DNA of 64,000 bases, taken from assembly GCA_036365455.1 (NCBI GenBank), contig JAWQUS010000007.1, positions 23,266,001 through 23,330,000 on the forward strand, in the 5' to 3' direction. A program made the position numbers and the translations under genes. This document shows positions 1 to 11,454 of this stretch, piece after piece. Position 1 is the first letter of the stretch; every line of letters starts with the position of its first letter. Under the pieces are notes generated by a model, which was not told the origin of the DNA, did not search any database, and saw only the letters and a list, made by a program, of their open reading frames with translations. The DNA is from Macrosoma leucophasiata (lineage: Eukaryota; Arthropoda; Insecta; Lepidoptera; Hedylidae).

Positions 1-384
1 ATAATTTATTTCCCAACTATGTTTACTTATAATTATAACTAATGCAAGCCGTCTTACAGTACTTATCATCATTATTTTTCAAACATTTTGGCCACGTATA
101 TTACAAATTACATTACCTAATAATTCGAAACAGTCTCTACGGCTTAGACCGCACACAAAACTTATAAAGGTCCGGTTAAATTAAATAAGACCCCTTGCTT
201 TAATAAAAAGCTAATATAAAACTTTATTCTTATTGGAATTTTAATTTGTTTCAATAAATTTCAACTCTTTCCTAGTTCCGTAGCGAATTTTATGATCAGT
301 TGCATATCCAAAATATTAGGTCACGTGCCGTTTGGTTCATTATCCCTGGCCTCCACAAACTACCCTACGGTATGTCGATGTCGG
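1..384. other. AT-rich DNA, no feature seen
   Basis: No open frame, repeat terminus or RNA motif could be supported here. Confidence 0.4.
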
Positions 385-556
385 TAGCGAGCCTATTGAC
401 ATCTTCGGGCATATTATAGAACTCCGAGAGTGCAACTTCAGAAGCATATTATTATAAAATCCTAAAAGCACTTATCGTCGTATCGAGGACGGAACCCAGG
501 ACTCTAGCTTAGCGTAGGAATAGTTAGCCTGCTACCACGCCTACCACTGCACTTTT
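385..556 (-). repeat. SINE-T (tRNA-headed), diverged copy
   Basis: Read on the minus strand, it has a degenerate A-box stretch near 530-556, a B-box-like GGGTTCCGTCC near 490-500, and then the family's body (ATGTGCCCGGAGATGTCAAC-like, here mutated). Poorer matches than the copies at 49.8 and 51.4 kb indicate an old insertion. Confidence 0.6.
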
Positions 557-1831
557 GAGGCAGTTGAACATAATAAATATCCATGGTTTTCGAAATTACA
601 ATTCGAAAATTGTATAATAGTTTATTACACAATAAGTAAGTAAACTAAATCTTTGTATTAACCCTTTGCACTCTTGATGGACTTTGCCGTATGTTGTTGC
701 ATTTTTGATTTAATATTGTACTACCCCTTGTCTAAGGCGCTCTAATCGCTTGTCCCATCTTGTTCCGACCACAGCGCACTTCACAACCTAAAACTAACCT
801 TAAGACAACTAACTAAAGATCAACATTCCCTAATCAAACTTTTTTCCACCTCGACCTACGGCCCGATCCATTTCATCTCCTCGAAACATAAACTACGGAG
901 CAGGCGTCAATTGTTAACAACCACTCGATTCTCGTGAATCGATACAATCGATTCTGTCGTTTATTTTCTCGCACTAGGGTCCCGATTGTTTTATTCGATA
1001 CAATTCGCCTCGGGCACAACGTTTTTATGTCAAACGTGTCAGTTCGATTTTATTCTTTAAACGTTGACCGCTTGAGATGAGTTTTGTGGGTATGAATTTG
1101 ACACTTGTAATATCGATTCATCTATTCGGTTGTTGTATTTGAATTTGGTCTTTGTTTCTCGGCATGTAGGTTTGTTTTCCTGTGGTTGGGTCGTGGTGTT
1201 TTTTGTGTGTGTATTGTGTAGGACAGTCATTTGTTTTGACAGGTCGTCTACGGCGCGGTGACTGAGATCGTACGATTGTGTGTGGAGCGTTTTAGATTGT
1301 TAGATAACGGTGTGACACACGGTCGCGCAGGTTGGAGATTATTCGTTGAAATTGGTTGCTTATTAGGTACTTATTTCAATTTTGATTCGAACAAAACCGT
1401 ACGCTGAAGAGATCGAAGAAGAATCTATGTCGAAAATGTTGAACTAGGTATAATATGGGTGAAATTGATTTCAAAATTATTTACGTTCGACTGTTCAAAT
1501 CACAGAACAGTTTTTAAATGCTATTGCGATAATTCAAATAAACTGAATTTAATTATGCTTTTATAGACATTAGTTACAAATAACAATTTATTTACTAGTT
1601 AACTATTAAGCTGGCTGGTAATAAATCCACGAGGTATCTACCAACCATACCAAATAATAATATGTTTTTGTGCATAAATGTTAAAATAAATTATTTATAC
1701 AACATATCGAATAAATTAAGAACTTAACACCACTGTTAGCAGATATTTTTTCTTCAATAGGTACATCCTTAGACTTTGACAACTCTATCTACATGCAGCT
1801 GAACACTTTCAACTGGCTTACTAAAGATGAT
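557..1831. other. Apparently unique DNA, no gene seen
   Basis: No long ORF. The interval 1020-1340 is richer in CpG and GT than its surroundings and could be a non-coding exon or regulatory stretch, but no core promoter motif or splice pair is convincing. Confidence 0.35.
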
Positions 1832-2641
1832 AAAGGAGATGTTGCAAAAATGTATGGACCTCCGGCCATGTATTGTACACAATATCATTAACAGGCTAAA
1901 TCAATATTAAAACGTTTTTTTACTGCATATTTTCACCTATTTAGTTTAGTTTGCAGTTACAAAACCATTATTTGCAGTTAGAATTGCTACTCAAAACCAA
2001 CATGGCGAATATGGCGGGCGATGTCATTTTGACATTTTCATTTTTTAAATTGTTTTTCTGATGTTATAGTACTTGGAGAAAAAAGTAATATTTTCTAAAT
2101 ACTATCGAAATCGATTTTATGTGTTAATACTTTTCGATTTCCAATTTAAAAAGAATCTTCGGAACTTCTTTAAATTGATCAATTCGATTCATCGTTTTTT
2201 TTATTTATAATACGTGATGCACTCTTCGACTGACCCCCTTATTCATAAACGTACATTAGATACGTTTTAGCTATAGAATGCTTTGTCTCTGTCAGTTTCA
2301 TTGTCAAATGTGCAGGATAGAAAAAGACAAGGGAGAGATTAGCAACACTTTAGCTAAAATACGTTTATGAATAAGGGGGTAAGAATCTAAGGATGCACTA
2401 GTAAGATACAGATAGCATTAGTTTTGTTTTATCTACATAGGTACTATCAATCTCAAGCGTCGGCTGTATCGCCGCCGTGTTGAACATGGTTGAAAATAAT
2501 AAAACCGTTTGAATTTAATGTGGTGGTAACTCTAAAATATATTCTTGATTAAATTAATTGCAGTTTTTTCGGATTCTTCTATAATTTACCCATTTTTTGA
2601 GGACATGTACGAACCAGGGCTGAGCTCGCAACATCTCCTTT
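1832..2641. mobile_element. Non-autonomous TIR element M2, copy 1 (interrupted by M1)
   Basis: The ends are AAAGGAGATGTTGC at 1832-1845 and its reverse complement GCAACATCTCCTTT at 2628-2641. The interior matches the element at 13520-14155 in reverse orientation. This copy is about 175 bp longer, almost all explained by an M1 MITE at 2224-2391. No transposase frame is present. Superfamily is not assigned because no target duplication is clear in both copies. Confidence 0.75.
2224..2391. mobile_element. M1 MITE (hAT-like), nested in M2
   Basis: Perfect 20-bp inverted repeats lie at 2234-2253 and 2360-2379, inside longer imperfect ends (CTTCGACT and, inverted, CTTAGATT). The element is bounded by the 8-bp direct repeat GATGCACT at 2216-2223 and 2392-2399. 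The other M2 copy carries a single GATGCACT at the matching place, so it serves as an empty site. An 8-bp duplication fits hAT transposition. Confidence 0.82.
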
Positions 2642-2728
2642 ACACAACTAATAAAATTGTTTTATTAACTATCCGATGTTTCAGAAACTAAACAAAAAAA
2701 AAGATTAAACAACAGCCTGATATAATTT

Positions 2729-3026
2729 ACTGGTGGTAGAGTTCCAGTGACGGAGCTCGCGGGCGTAGGCAACACCGCATTACCTAATATACTTGCCGCT
2801 AAATGGTAGTGTTCAACACTATCGTGTTCCGGTCAGGTGGTAATGTACGGCCCTGTAATTTCCGGCACAGAGGCATAAGACCTTAGGCCTCAGGAGTGGT
2901 AACGCATCTACATTTTGACCTTGGTCTTTGTGTGGGTGTCTATAGGCTGCAGTCATCACTTAACATCAATGTGAACTGCATGCTTGTTTACCACTTCCAT
3001 TACATAAAAAAAAAAAAAAAAAAAAA
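2729..3026 (+). mobile_element. SINE-A, full-length copy with long poly(A)
   Basis: Starts with the family 5' end ACTGGTGGTAGAG and ends in CCATTACAT followed by about 22 A residues. Internal landmarks are the hairpin GAGTTCC/GGAGCTC near the 5' end, the CGTGTTCCGGTCAGGTGG block and the GGCTGCAGTCATCACTTAAC block. The long intact A-tail suggests a relatively recent insertion. Confidence 0.88.
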
Positions 3027-3649
3027 TTAAGTAAATATCCGTAATTCATTTTATTTTCTTAAAAGAATTTCAAGGTTGCCGATAAGAAAAACTTAGACTC
3101 ATTTTATAATATGGAGTCAGTTTTAGAGCATAAATATAATTATTTTGTTATGTTTGAAAAAAAGTAAGTATCCCAGAATCGACTTCTTCGTAATGTAACG
3201 ACAAAATTCTTAAAATTTTTGATTTGTATAAATAAATCACTTTTCTCCAAACATAATGATTTTTCTCAATTTTGAAGTTCCCAGCTTAGCAGTAGTGGCC
3301 TGTTTTATCTACTGACGCAGCTAACGCATTAGTTTCCTGTAAACTCTCCTAGATGGCACCACCAACCTCTACATCTCAGTTGAGTGCGCCATTACAACGG
3401 ACCGTGTGTCCATAGATTTACATAACGCTGTTTTATTTGTTTTATAATGTGTGTTTGTATGTTTTTTGTGCTCCGTTAATGGTTCGATGCGAGATAAGAT
3501 AACCACACGGTGTTTCAGTTTAATTACGCGTACGTCAGTACACTTTCTATGTTGTCTACTTGTTGCTAACCGTTTCCTTTTATGTTGTTGGTATTGTAAT
3601 GAATTTAAATCGTATAACTTAATATTTGCATGTCATTTTCTAATTTACA

Positions 3650-3880
3650 ACCTCTACGTTGAGGCTCTGGGTTCAATCCTGGTTCGGAAGTTATTCGGGT
3701 TTTTTCCAGTGCCACCCTAAGAGTTCGCTAATGCGCCTGGAGATGTGTATAGTGTGAGTAGTAATGATGTCGAATCGTGGGTGTTTGCATGTATGCTTGG
3801 ATGCATGCATTTAGCTCTGTCTACCTCATTTAGGGAATATAAGCGTGGTGTTACGTAATTTTCTAATAAGAACAAAAATT
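3650..3880 (+). repeat. SINE-T (tRNA-headed), plus copy
   Basis: B-box-like GGGTTCAATCC at about 3669-3679, then the SINE-T body and the 3' motif CGTGGGTGTTTGCATG near 3777, ending in a GTTACGTAATT stretch. The A-box half is missing or decayed. Confidence 0.65.
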
Positions 3881-4095
3881 CAATTGTAGGTATGTTTAAT
3901 TTGCCAAAGAGACATTGTTAAGACAATTTGCTTATGGTAAGAATGGTAGTTGAGAAAAGCTACCGCCGTGTCTGTCTGTCTGTCTGTTCGCTATAAACTT
4001 GTAATATAATTAAAACATCACAAAAAGTTACCTTAAATACTTCACAAGTACCCATATATCGCAGGGTTCAAACGCATGCCTTGCAATACTTGTTA

Positions 4096-4165
4096 ATATG
4101 CGCCTACGCACTATTGTTCAAAGCACGCTCGTTTTGTAAGCCGCGATACAATCAAACAAAAAGCG
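4096..4165 (+). repeat. Short dispersed repeat, copy 1
   Basis: About 70 bp containing GCGCCTACGCACTATTGTTC is repeated in the same orientation at 5738-5805 with a few changes. Family unknown. Confidence 0.6.
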
Positions 4166-4304
4166 CTTGACTTTATATGGATCACGCTTATTTGTTGCTA
4201 ATTTGAATTAATTTTAATAGTTAAAACGTTATAATTTGTTGTTCTTTAGAACATGGGTCTAAATCTCGTCAATTAATATTAAATTACTCTAGGCTCGAGA
4301 AGAG

Positions 4305-4482
4305 TAACCCCCTTAAAAGTAAAGTTGAATAAGGATTCATAAACGTACATTAGAAACGTTTTAGCTATAGAATGCTTTGTCTTTGTCAGTTGCATTGCCA
4401 AATGTGTAGGATAGAAAAAGACAAAGGAGAGATTAGCAACACTTTAGCTAAAATACGTTTATGAATAGGGGAGGTAAGAGTA
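4305..4482. mobile_element. M1 MITE, copy 2
   Basis: Core 4336-4470 matches the copy at 2224-2391, including TAGCTATAGAATGCTTTGTC and the right terminal repeat. The left end carries about 20 extra bases between the CCCCCTT terminus and ATTCATAAACG, so this copy is rearranged at its left end. Confidence 0.72.
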
Positions 4483-5133
4483 GAGCATTCAGTGAAGACA
4501 CACCCATTTAGTGTTGATTCCCATATATTTTCCAGTCAAAGCCTTGAATTACGGAATTTTCACTAATTTGTTTATTTAACAGAATACTAAATAACTTAAG
4601 TTTTAATGTCAGTAAGTGGATAAACAGTTTGTTCAATAATATTCTCAGAATGAGTGGTTACCTACTCTCAATAAATAATTAAATGTTCTCACGGTCAGAC
4701 AGCTATTTATTCTGAACTGTATATTAAAGCAACATAACTTATTTCCTACACTCAATAAACACCACCTACTCGTAATAACAGGATCAACTTACCTCTACCA
4801 TCAGTTAGAACTGCTTTTATTCAAAGGTTCTTTTGTTATCTGGGACCCTTTCTATATAAGACTGTTAATGCAAAACTTTCAATATATCCTCTTAATAAGT
4901 ATACTTGCAAAAAAACTGTAAGTTTGTGGCTGAAATCATTGACATATGATGAAACCGAAAAGTTGATGCATCCTTTAAGATAATCTAATTATATACTAAT
5001 GTTGCATACCCATTTCACATTAAACTTACTTAGATCCACTTGTGTCTAGTGGTTCATTTGAGTAAGATCAATTGACAACCGATTCCAAGATTAATTATCG
5101 TAGGACTAGACACAGGTAACTCACACTCACACT

Positions 5134-5134
<1 letters not shown>
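4483..5134. other. AT-rich DNA, no feature seen
   Basis: No ORF or recognised repeat family. Stop codons are frequent in all six frames. Confidence 0.4.
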
Positions 5135-5203
<69 letters not shown>

Positions 5204-5211
5204 ACACACAC
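5135..5211. repeat. (AC)n microsatellite
   Basis: An almost pure AC dinucleotide tract of about 34 units, with a CC interruption near 5203. The minus-strand Cys-Val open frame across it is an artefact of the repeat. Confidence 0.98.
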
Positions 5212-5737
5212 TAATACTTACCTTAACAAACAAGTTATATTCTCTCATTTTTATATTACTTGCATGCTATAACAAACTCTGTTTACATTGTATATAATGT
5301 TTTTAATGACAAGTTAATATAATAGCTATTAGGCACCATCTTAATTCTGCTTACTTCATGATGTCATTTGAATATGGGGAGACCTGGTGACCTGTTTTTC
5401 AGGTTCTTTTGACACGTAGTACGGGCGCCAGTTCTTCACAAACTTTTATTGTACCTCATTAACATTATAATTAACCCCTTATGTAAGCCTAATATTTGTG
5501 GAGAAAAATAAAGTTTATTTTATTATTATTATTAATTAAGGCCTTAAATTGGTAGTATAACCATTAGCGAATGCCATTTCGGAGATGAAGTATTTCGACA
5601 AATGGCAAAATGCATTATGAAATAAGTATCCTTGCCTACTCCCCTCTGAAAAAAGCGTCATGATATCAAGCACGAAAATCGGAAAATGTTTACATGCATA
5701 CTTTGTGAATCCTCATTTATCGCATGTTTTGCTATAG
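5212..5737. other. AT-rich DNA with a LINE-like 3' tail
   Basis: At 5504-5536 an AATAAAG signal is followed by a TTATTATTATTA tract, which looks like the 3' end of an old retroposed transcript; its source is not identified. Otherwise nothing is seen. Confidence 0.35.
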
Positions 5738-5805
5738 CTGTTAATCTGCGCCTACGCACTGTTGTTCAACGCACACTCGTTTTGTATACCGCGATATAAT
5801 CAAAC
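5738..5805 (+). repeat. Short dispersed repeat, copy 2
   Basis: Matches 4096-4165 (GCGCCTACGCACTGTTGTTC core) in the same orientation about 1.6 kb away. Confidence 0.6.
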
Positions 5806-5865
5806 AAAATTTGTCTTTGTTTGGTTATCACATTGGTTGATAATGCTAACTAATACACAACAATA

Positions 5866-5925
5866 ACTGGTGGTAGAGTTTCAGTGTAGGAACTCGAGGG
5901 GTAGGCATCACCGAATTTTTCAGAC
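5866..5925 (+). mobile_element. SINE-A 5' fragment
   Basis: Only the first 60 bases of the family are present, starting ACTGGTGGTAGAG; the body is missing. Confidence 0.6.
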
Positions 5926-6008
5926 GAGACTTAGAAGTTCGATGAACCTATGATTTTTAAAAGGGTGTTATCCAATGATTTCAAAAGATAGTAACCATAT
6001 ATTTTTAT

Positions 6009-6293
6009 TGGTGTTAGAGCTCCAGTGATGGAGCTCACGGGCGAAGGCACCACCACATTACTTAATATACCTACTTGCCGCTAAATGGCAGTGTTCAGCA
6101 CTATCGTGTTCCGGTCAGGTGGTAATGTACGGAATTGTAATTTCCGGCACAGAGGCATAACACCTTAGGCCTCAGGAGTGGTAATGCATATGAATTTGGA
6201 CCTTGGTCTTTGTGTGGGTGTCTATAGGCTGCAGTCATCACTTAACATCAATGTGAACTGCATGATTGTTTGCCACTTCCATTACAAAAAATA
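6009..6293 (+). mobile_element. SINE-A, near full-length
   Basis: Head (GGTGTTAGAGCTCCAGTGAT) through GCCACTTCCATTACAAAAAA, with all family blocks. Short A-tail. Confidence 0.85.
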
Positions 6294-6368
6294 TACAAGT
6301 CTATGGTATTATAACCTTTTTCCAAAAACAGCATCACCACATTTCTGTGGGCACGCCTTTGGGGTTTA

Positions 6369-6477
6369 ATGATGGCAACCCTTGATATGTCCCACAGCTG
6401 AGCACGAGTCTCTCCCTTTTTGGGGAGAGGCCTGGAGCTTACTCCACCAAGCTGCTCCAATGGGGGTTGGTGGAGAA
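6369..6477 (-). mobile_element. 5S-SINE, 3' fragment
   Basis: Reads on the minus strand as the last third of the 5S-SINE family (GGAGTAAGCTCCAGGCCTC through CAGCTGTGGGACAT-like end). The 5S-derived head is absent, so it is 5'-truncated. Confidence 0.75.
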
Positions 6478-8250
6478 AATCTTTGGCGTTTATTAAAATA
6501 CAAAATAATTTAATAATTGTAACACAGTCTAAAGAACGTTTATCTATTAATGTGATTGTAAATAATAAAGAGCGACAGTAGAATGTAAAAGTGCCACTTG
6601 GATGTCAGATGAAAAAATATAATGCATCACCCATTATGGTGCTGAGAGAGACAAAAAAAAACATTATTAATTTGGGCAAAAAATCTATCTACACATTTCC
6701 AACCACAAATGAACTCAAACCAAACTAAAACAGTGGCTTTTTAACATAATAATAATGCGAAATTAAAACATTCTTATTCATACCGGAAGAATGATCGCCG
6801 AGAGGCACCGTTACGTTAAAATAGACATAAAAATGTACAGCACATTGTAAATGCGGGGGATAAACACTATAACTATCGTGAACAAACAGGTATTACCCAT
6901 TTAGTTTTTTTAATATGTTTTGAAGTTTAAAATTACTAGAGTTGTCAAAACGCGATCGTAATCTGAGGAAATTATCGAATAATCGACGTTACGGTGCGCG
7001 TACGCCGGATGTCAAACTGAAATGTCGACAAAATTGTTTTTGCGGCCATCGCTAGTATTTGAATCTTTATTCTACTTGTAATAGAGTTTACTATATTGTA
7101 GATTATTAGCAGAGATATTATTTGCACGTTTGTATGTTATAATAACAGTAGCCTGTCATACTGTCACATTTTTGGGTTCCGTTTGAAGATACATGAAAAC
7201 GGTCTTTGTTTAGGATTTTGGAGAAAACATTTTTTATAACGACTATTCTGCTCTATCAAACTCAAGTCGGGTTCATGCATACCTATCTAAGATGTTACAG
7301 CTGTCCAAAAGACATCATCGAATTCTATGTCTGATTGCATAAAGTTAAGGGCAGTAATATAACATCTGTTATTTATTTTTGTTGAAAAAGATTTAAAAAT
7401 ATTTTTTATTTTTTGTTTTTACAGCTGCTACACCTAAGCTTCGTATAAATCATCATCTGTCAGTTTTCTATAAACATAAATATTTAAGGGCCTGCACAAA
7501 AACTTGCATTCAAGGCCATTATTTTGATCTAACTATTTTTGAATCACGAACATTCACTCTGGAATTTATTTCAACGAATTTCATTGCTCGAATGCATCAC
7601 ATATTTCCAAGGATTCGATCACACTATTACGGAACCCATAAAACAAATCATATTCGCTCTTACCGCATTTTTCAAAGATTCAAATCGAACCGTTTAATGG
7701 CCACGCGATGGTATGGTTGATAGGAAGATTTATGTTATATAAATAACATATTTGAATAGGTACTTTTTTTCATTTCATCAAATGGATAGGGAAGTTCTAG
7801 GTTATCACATTTTAATATCTAATATATAATGGTTTAGATTGTAACGTAGTTATGGGTTTTAATTGTGTGTTAAACAGGGTCGAATGTTCTTTATGGCTTA
7901 TATATTGTTGCTAATCTATATGCTATTGTAATTATTTAATTATTATAAATTTTGTATGTGATAAGTTTTTATTTTGTCCTTATCTCCTTATACGTATTGG
8001 TTTATAATACGAGTATTTGATAACACACCAAATTTTGTTTGAAAGATGTACTTACTGTGGCCGCTGAATTCAAATCGTGCTTGGACTTTACTTTGTGATG
8101 TACAAGATTGAGTAAATGTATGCCTCCTAAAGTAATCAGAAACGGAATCAGTATTGAAAGTAGGACTTTTATTCAAAGAAAAGTCTGAGTGTGGTCTTTG
8201 CTTAGTCTACATTATCAACGCCAAAGTGTCAAGTATACATAAAAATATAT
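6478..8250. other. Long AT-rich interval, no gene seen
   Basis: No ORF above background and no recognised family. Contains GGAACCCATAAAAC-type fragments only. Probably unique intergenic or intronic DNA. Confidence 0.4.
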
Positions 8251-8455
8251 TTCTACTGGTAGTAGAGTTCGAGGGCACGATACTCGGATGATTTGGTACG
8301 TTAACAACGCCACGTATTAAGAAAATTTGCATTTGAACATTTTGCAGTGACTGCGAAAGACAAAAAAACGTAACTTTACCAATATTTTGAATTAACCGTA
8401 CCTAAGCAGTGAAGTAAATGTTACCGAACACTGCTTAAAGTACACTACAGTAAAG

Positions 8456-8640
8456 TATTTTATTTTAAAGAAAAATGGAAAGAAAAATTTGACTTCAGGC
8501 GAGACTCGAACTCGCGGCCTACTGGGAATCAAGTCCAGCCGCTCTTCCAATTGAGCTACTGAAGTCCTGCCCGATTTGTCAAATCTTTCCTTCACATTTA
8601 TTGCATTGCTTTATGGTAGTAGCAGCGCCATCTATTACCA
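8456..8640 (-). repeat. Dispersed repeat carrying a tRNA-like gene
   Basis: The tRNA-like core plus about 50 bases on each side (GACAAATCGGGCAGG upstream, TTTCTTTCCATTTTTCTTTA downstream on the minus strand) recurs at 48661-48910. The conserved flanks show that the tRNA-like sequence travels as part of a longer repeat. Confidence 0.75.
8492..8565 (-). tRNA. tRNA-like sequence, isotype unassigned (possible pseudogene)
   Basis: On the minus strand it folds as a cloverleaf: acceptor ACTTCAG/CTGAAGT (7 bp), D stem GCTC/GAGC, T stem GCGAG/CTCGC with loop TTCGAGT. The anticodon arm is abnormal: GCTGG/CCAGT closes a 9-base loop, or there is an extra base at 26 with a mismatched closing pair giving TGA in the anticodon position. 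The internal A and B boxes look usable by Pol III. A functional tRNA is doubtful because of the anticodon arm. Confidence 0.5.
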
Positions 8641-8900
8641 ACTATGCTAGTTAGGCAACCGATATAATAGACTTTGCAGTTTATTGAATATCGTAAAGAA
8701 GTCGCTTTTACCCTTAATATTAAAGTAAAGTAATTTAACTTTTACCAACAGAGCGAGTCTAACTAAGAGTAACTGTTGACTTATTGCCTAGCCGCAGTTT
8801 TATCGATCTATTCTTATGATTTAAGCACTGGCGCAATGGTCGTGGAGGTATCGATAGTGTGATTACAACTAATTAAAATTTGCCTATCGTTTTCACTCAT

Positions 8901-9519
8901 GAACGAAAGTTGGACCTTCGTTCCAACTAAAGTTGAGTGCGAATTTCACAGATCACACTGCGACTTTACTCCAATAGCAAATATTACTTACAAAACGAAT
9001 GTTGTGTTAGAATTTCTCTTCAATTTTGGAAAGCACATCTTCGTCAAATAAAGAAAAGGAAGAGTGTGACGCGCGTCTGTGAAACAAAATAAGGATTGAA
9101 AGTTTACCCAAATTAAGTTGTAGAGCGTAGTCAGTGAGTCTAGTCTACATCTTCCCTAGTCTACGTTAACATCGCCAAGTACCGACATAGAGCAACGCGG
9201 CCCACCAGTCGCGGCTGACCGGTGGGGAGTAGCCATAACGTGTATTACCGATGCAAAACAGTCTGTCATTTTTTACGGGGAGAAATGCGTGCGACAGTGT
9301 GTGTGCACACTACAAAAATCGTCTCTTACTACGAAACTCACACCTTGACTTTAACAAAATACAGAAACAATTTCACGCACACATGTAAACATCTAGGCGA
9401 CAGGTATAGGCCCATTTGGGCCTATGTACCTTGTACTTTGATTATGTACCTTGTACGTTGGGCCTTGTACTTTGACAGAGAGGAAAGCCTGCATATGGCT
9501 ACTCCCCTCCGGTGTTGCT
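8901..9519. other. Spacer between duplicated blocks, no gene seen
   Basis: The open frame of 110 codons beginning at 9222 has no recognisable composition or homology and crosses short direct repeats (TGTACCTTGTAC near 9425-9470). Not called as a gene. Confidence 0.4.
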
Positions 9520-9770
9520 CTATGAGTAAATGTTACCGAGTAAGTACTGCTTAAAGTTACACTTTTGCCATAAAGTTCAATATAAAGTTACATTTAAAAC
9601 ATGAAGTTGAATTCTTAACAGAGCGAGTCGTAACTTTTGACTTATGTGATTGCCTAGCCGCGGCTATATCGATCTATTCTTATGATTTAAGCACTGGTGA
9701 AAAGGTCGTGGAGGTATCGATAGCGTGGTACAATTAATTATATTTTGCCTATTGTTTTTATTGCTCTGTG
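9520..9770 (+). repeat. Local duplication, copy 2
   Basis: Matches 8400-8900 without the tRNA-like repeat: AACAGAGCGAGTC, TTGCCTAGCCGC, GATCTATTCTTATGATTTAA and GGTCGTGGAGGTATCGATAG in the same order. Confidence 0.75.
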
Positions 9771-9810
9771 CGGCAAATTGTATTATTTATGTCCTGATAT
9801 ATTAATGCGC

Positions 9811-10125
9811 GAAGTGTGAATTTATAGACGTTTGTACTTTATATTGATTTTGAAATTGTAAGGAGACGTTTAGTAACTCACAGGTTTCATAATATTAAAT
9901 TAAGTAAACTAATTGAAGTGCTTATCAACTTGGTAAAAGCTTTTTAATTTAAAATTTTAACATTGTGATGAAGGTGGTTATTAGGTACCAGAGGTAACCT
10001 AAATGTACAAAAATGTTAAATCAAAATTAAATGTTATATATGCGTGCTGAGAAAAGCTTATTGTGATTAAATTATTACCATTTTAAAATCAATATAAAGT
10101 ATAAACGTCTATAAATTCACACTTC
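9811..10125. mobile_element. M3 MITE with about 42-bp terminal inverted repeats
   Basis: The left arm 9811-9852 (GAAGTGTGAATTTATAGACG...) and right arm 10084-10125 are inverted copies differing at only one or two positions. The 230-bp interior is AT-rich and non-coding. Only this copy was seen in the window, and flanking target duplications are not clear. Confidence 0.8.
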
Positions 10126-11437
10126 ACATTTTCGAAAATCTGGAGAGTACTGTTGTTTCACACGTGTTCTTAATCTGCACCGATTACATTTTTTTTTTTG
10201 TTGATAGTTTGCCAAATTTTTTGGACATTTAGGTACCTACCTACTTAATTTTCATTTGCTTGTTTTATCTCAGCAATAAAGCCTTTGGAGAAAAACAGGA
10301 AATCAAGTACCATGGTCATCTTTGTGACGTTTGCCGTTGATTTTCTAAAAGTACTAAATAATAGGTACCTACCAGAAAAAGGATTATTAGTTTATCCGTA
10401 TATTTCATATAATTAGGCTCCTAGAGAGCACTCTTACATCGCAATTTGCAATAACGTAGAGTGAATAAACACTAACATTAATAAATAAATCACTTAATCA
10501 TCAATCATTAATCGTGTTATTCAGCCGACATACCTACTTTTAAAATGTTGTTCTGATGTTATTTGGAACAAATAATGTAAACCCGTGCAAAATAAGCCTT
10601 TATAGATCTCAATTGCCACAATTACCAATACGAATCGAACAAAATAAATACACGAATATCACAAAGAAACTCACGCACGTAAGTGTTGGAATTTCTGAAA
10701 GGAACAAAATAAGACAATTACCTGTTGGCAAATGTTTCTGATATAGCCCGCCACAATCGCCTCTCAGCCGACAATCTCGCCATCGGTAATTTGGTAATAA
10801 AATGAAAATACGTTCGCTTCTTATCTATAATCCGCTCTATATATATTCTTTACTATATAAACATTCACAATGCGAGCCGAAACGATGTAACCGCCGTCGC
10901 AGTCAGAGAAACCGGACGAAACAGCACACAACTTTGACGCGTACTCGCAAATGAAATGTGGCATTAAGGGGTATTATCCCGTGACGTATTCGATACTTGG
11001 TCTTCTGCTTTCGCGGATTCGTGTCGATTTCGCGTGGCCGCAAATTTAATTTTCTTTAATAAGCTCCACGTGGGTGCATTATTGGAGTTTAAGCTTTATG
11101 TGTGAGTGTTATGGTGTTATATCGTGCGATGCGCGCGCGCAGTGTTGGAGGCATGTATCAAGATAGGGAGCTTGTTTCATCGGGCAAGATGCAAGCGGCG
11201 ATATGTGCTCCGCCCATGCTTTTTTCGTGGTCTCTCTAAGTAACAATGGGGTGATCTGCTAACTAAATAACGAGAGAGATGCATCAGTGGGAACGATGTC
11301 GATGGTAACGTCATGTTTTATTTTGCTTGATCCGTGTCGCGACACGGAGGGTGTCCGAAGGTTGAAGAACGTCTGGATGTCTTACTTTGCGCATTATGCT
11401 CATAATATTAGCATCGGTTATTAGACACTTTTTATGT
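10126..11437. other. Unique DNA with a CpG-richer segment at 10860-11260
   Basis: A TATATAAAC motif at about 10853, a CACGTG E-box near 11068 and a CG-rich run around 11125-11150 stand out from the AT-rich surroundings. This could be a regulatory segment or non-coding exon. No coding frame or repeat family supports a firmer call. Confidence 0.3.
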
Positions 11438-11454
11438 CATTAGGTTGACAGACA

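Larger units (their letters stand above)
8400..8900 (+). repeat. Local duplication, copy 1 (interrupted by tRNA-like repeat)
   Basis: GTAAATGTTACCGA at 8413 and the block at about 8745-8860 (with GATCTATTCTTATGATTTAA) recur in the same order at 9520-9770. A tRNA-like repeat occupies the middle of this copy but not of the other. AAGCAGTG/CACTGCTT at 8404-8411/8429-8436 forms a small hairpin. Confidence 0.75.

Noticed and set aside
5054..5248. Cys-Val repeat open frame on the minus strand
   Set aside because: It is the translation of the AC dinucleotide microsatellite at 5135-5211.
9222..9554. 110-codon open frame
   Set aside because: No recognisable motif, crosses short direct repeats and overlaps the edge of a local duplication; composition not protein-like.
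10860..11260. Host gene promoter with first exon
   Set aside because: TATATAAAC and CACGTG are present and the region is CpG-richer, but no initiator at the right distance and no open exon or convincing donor could be shown.
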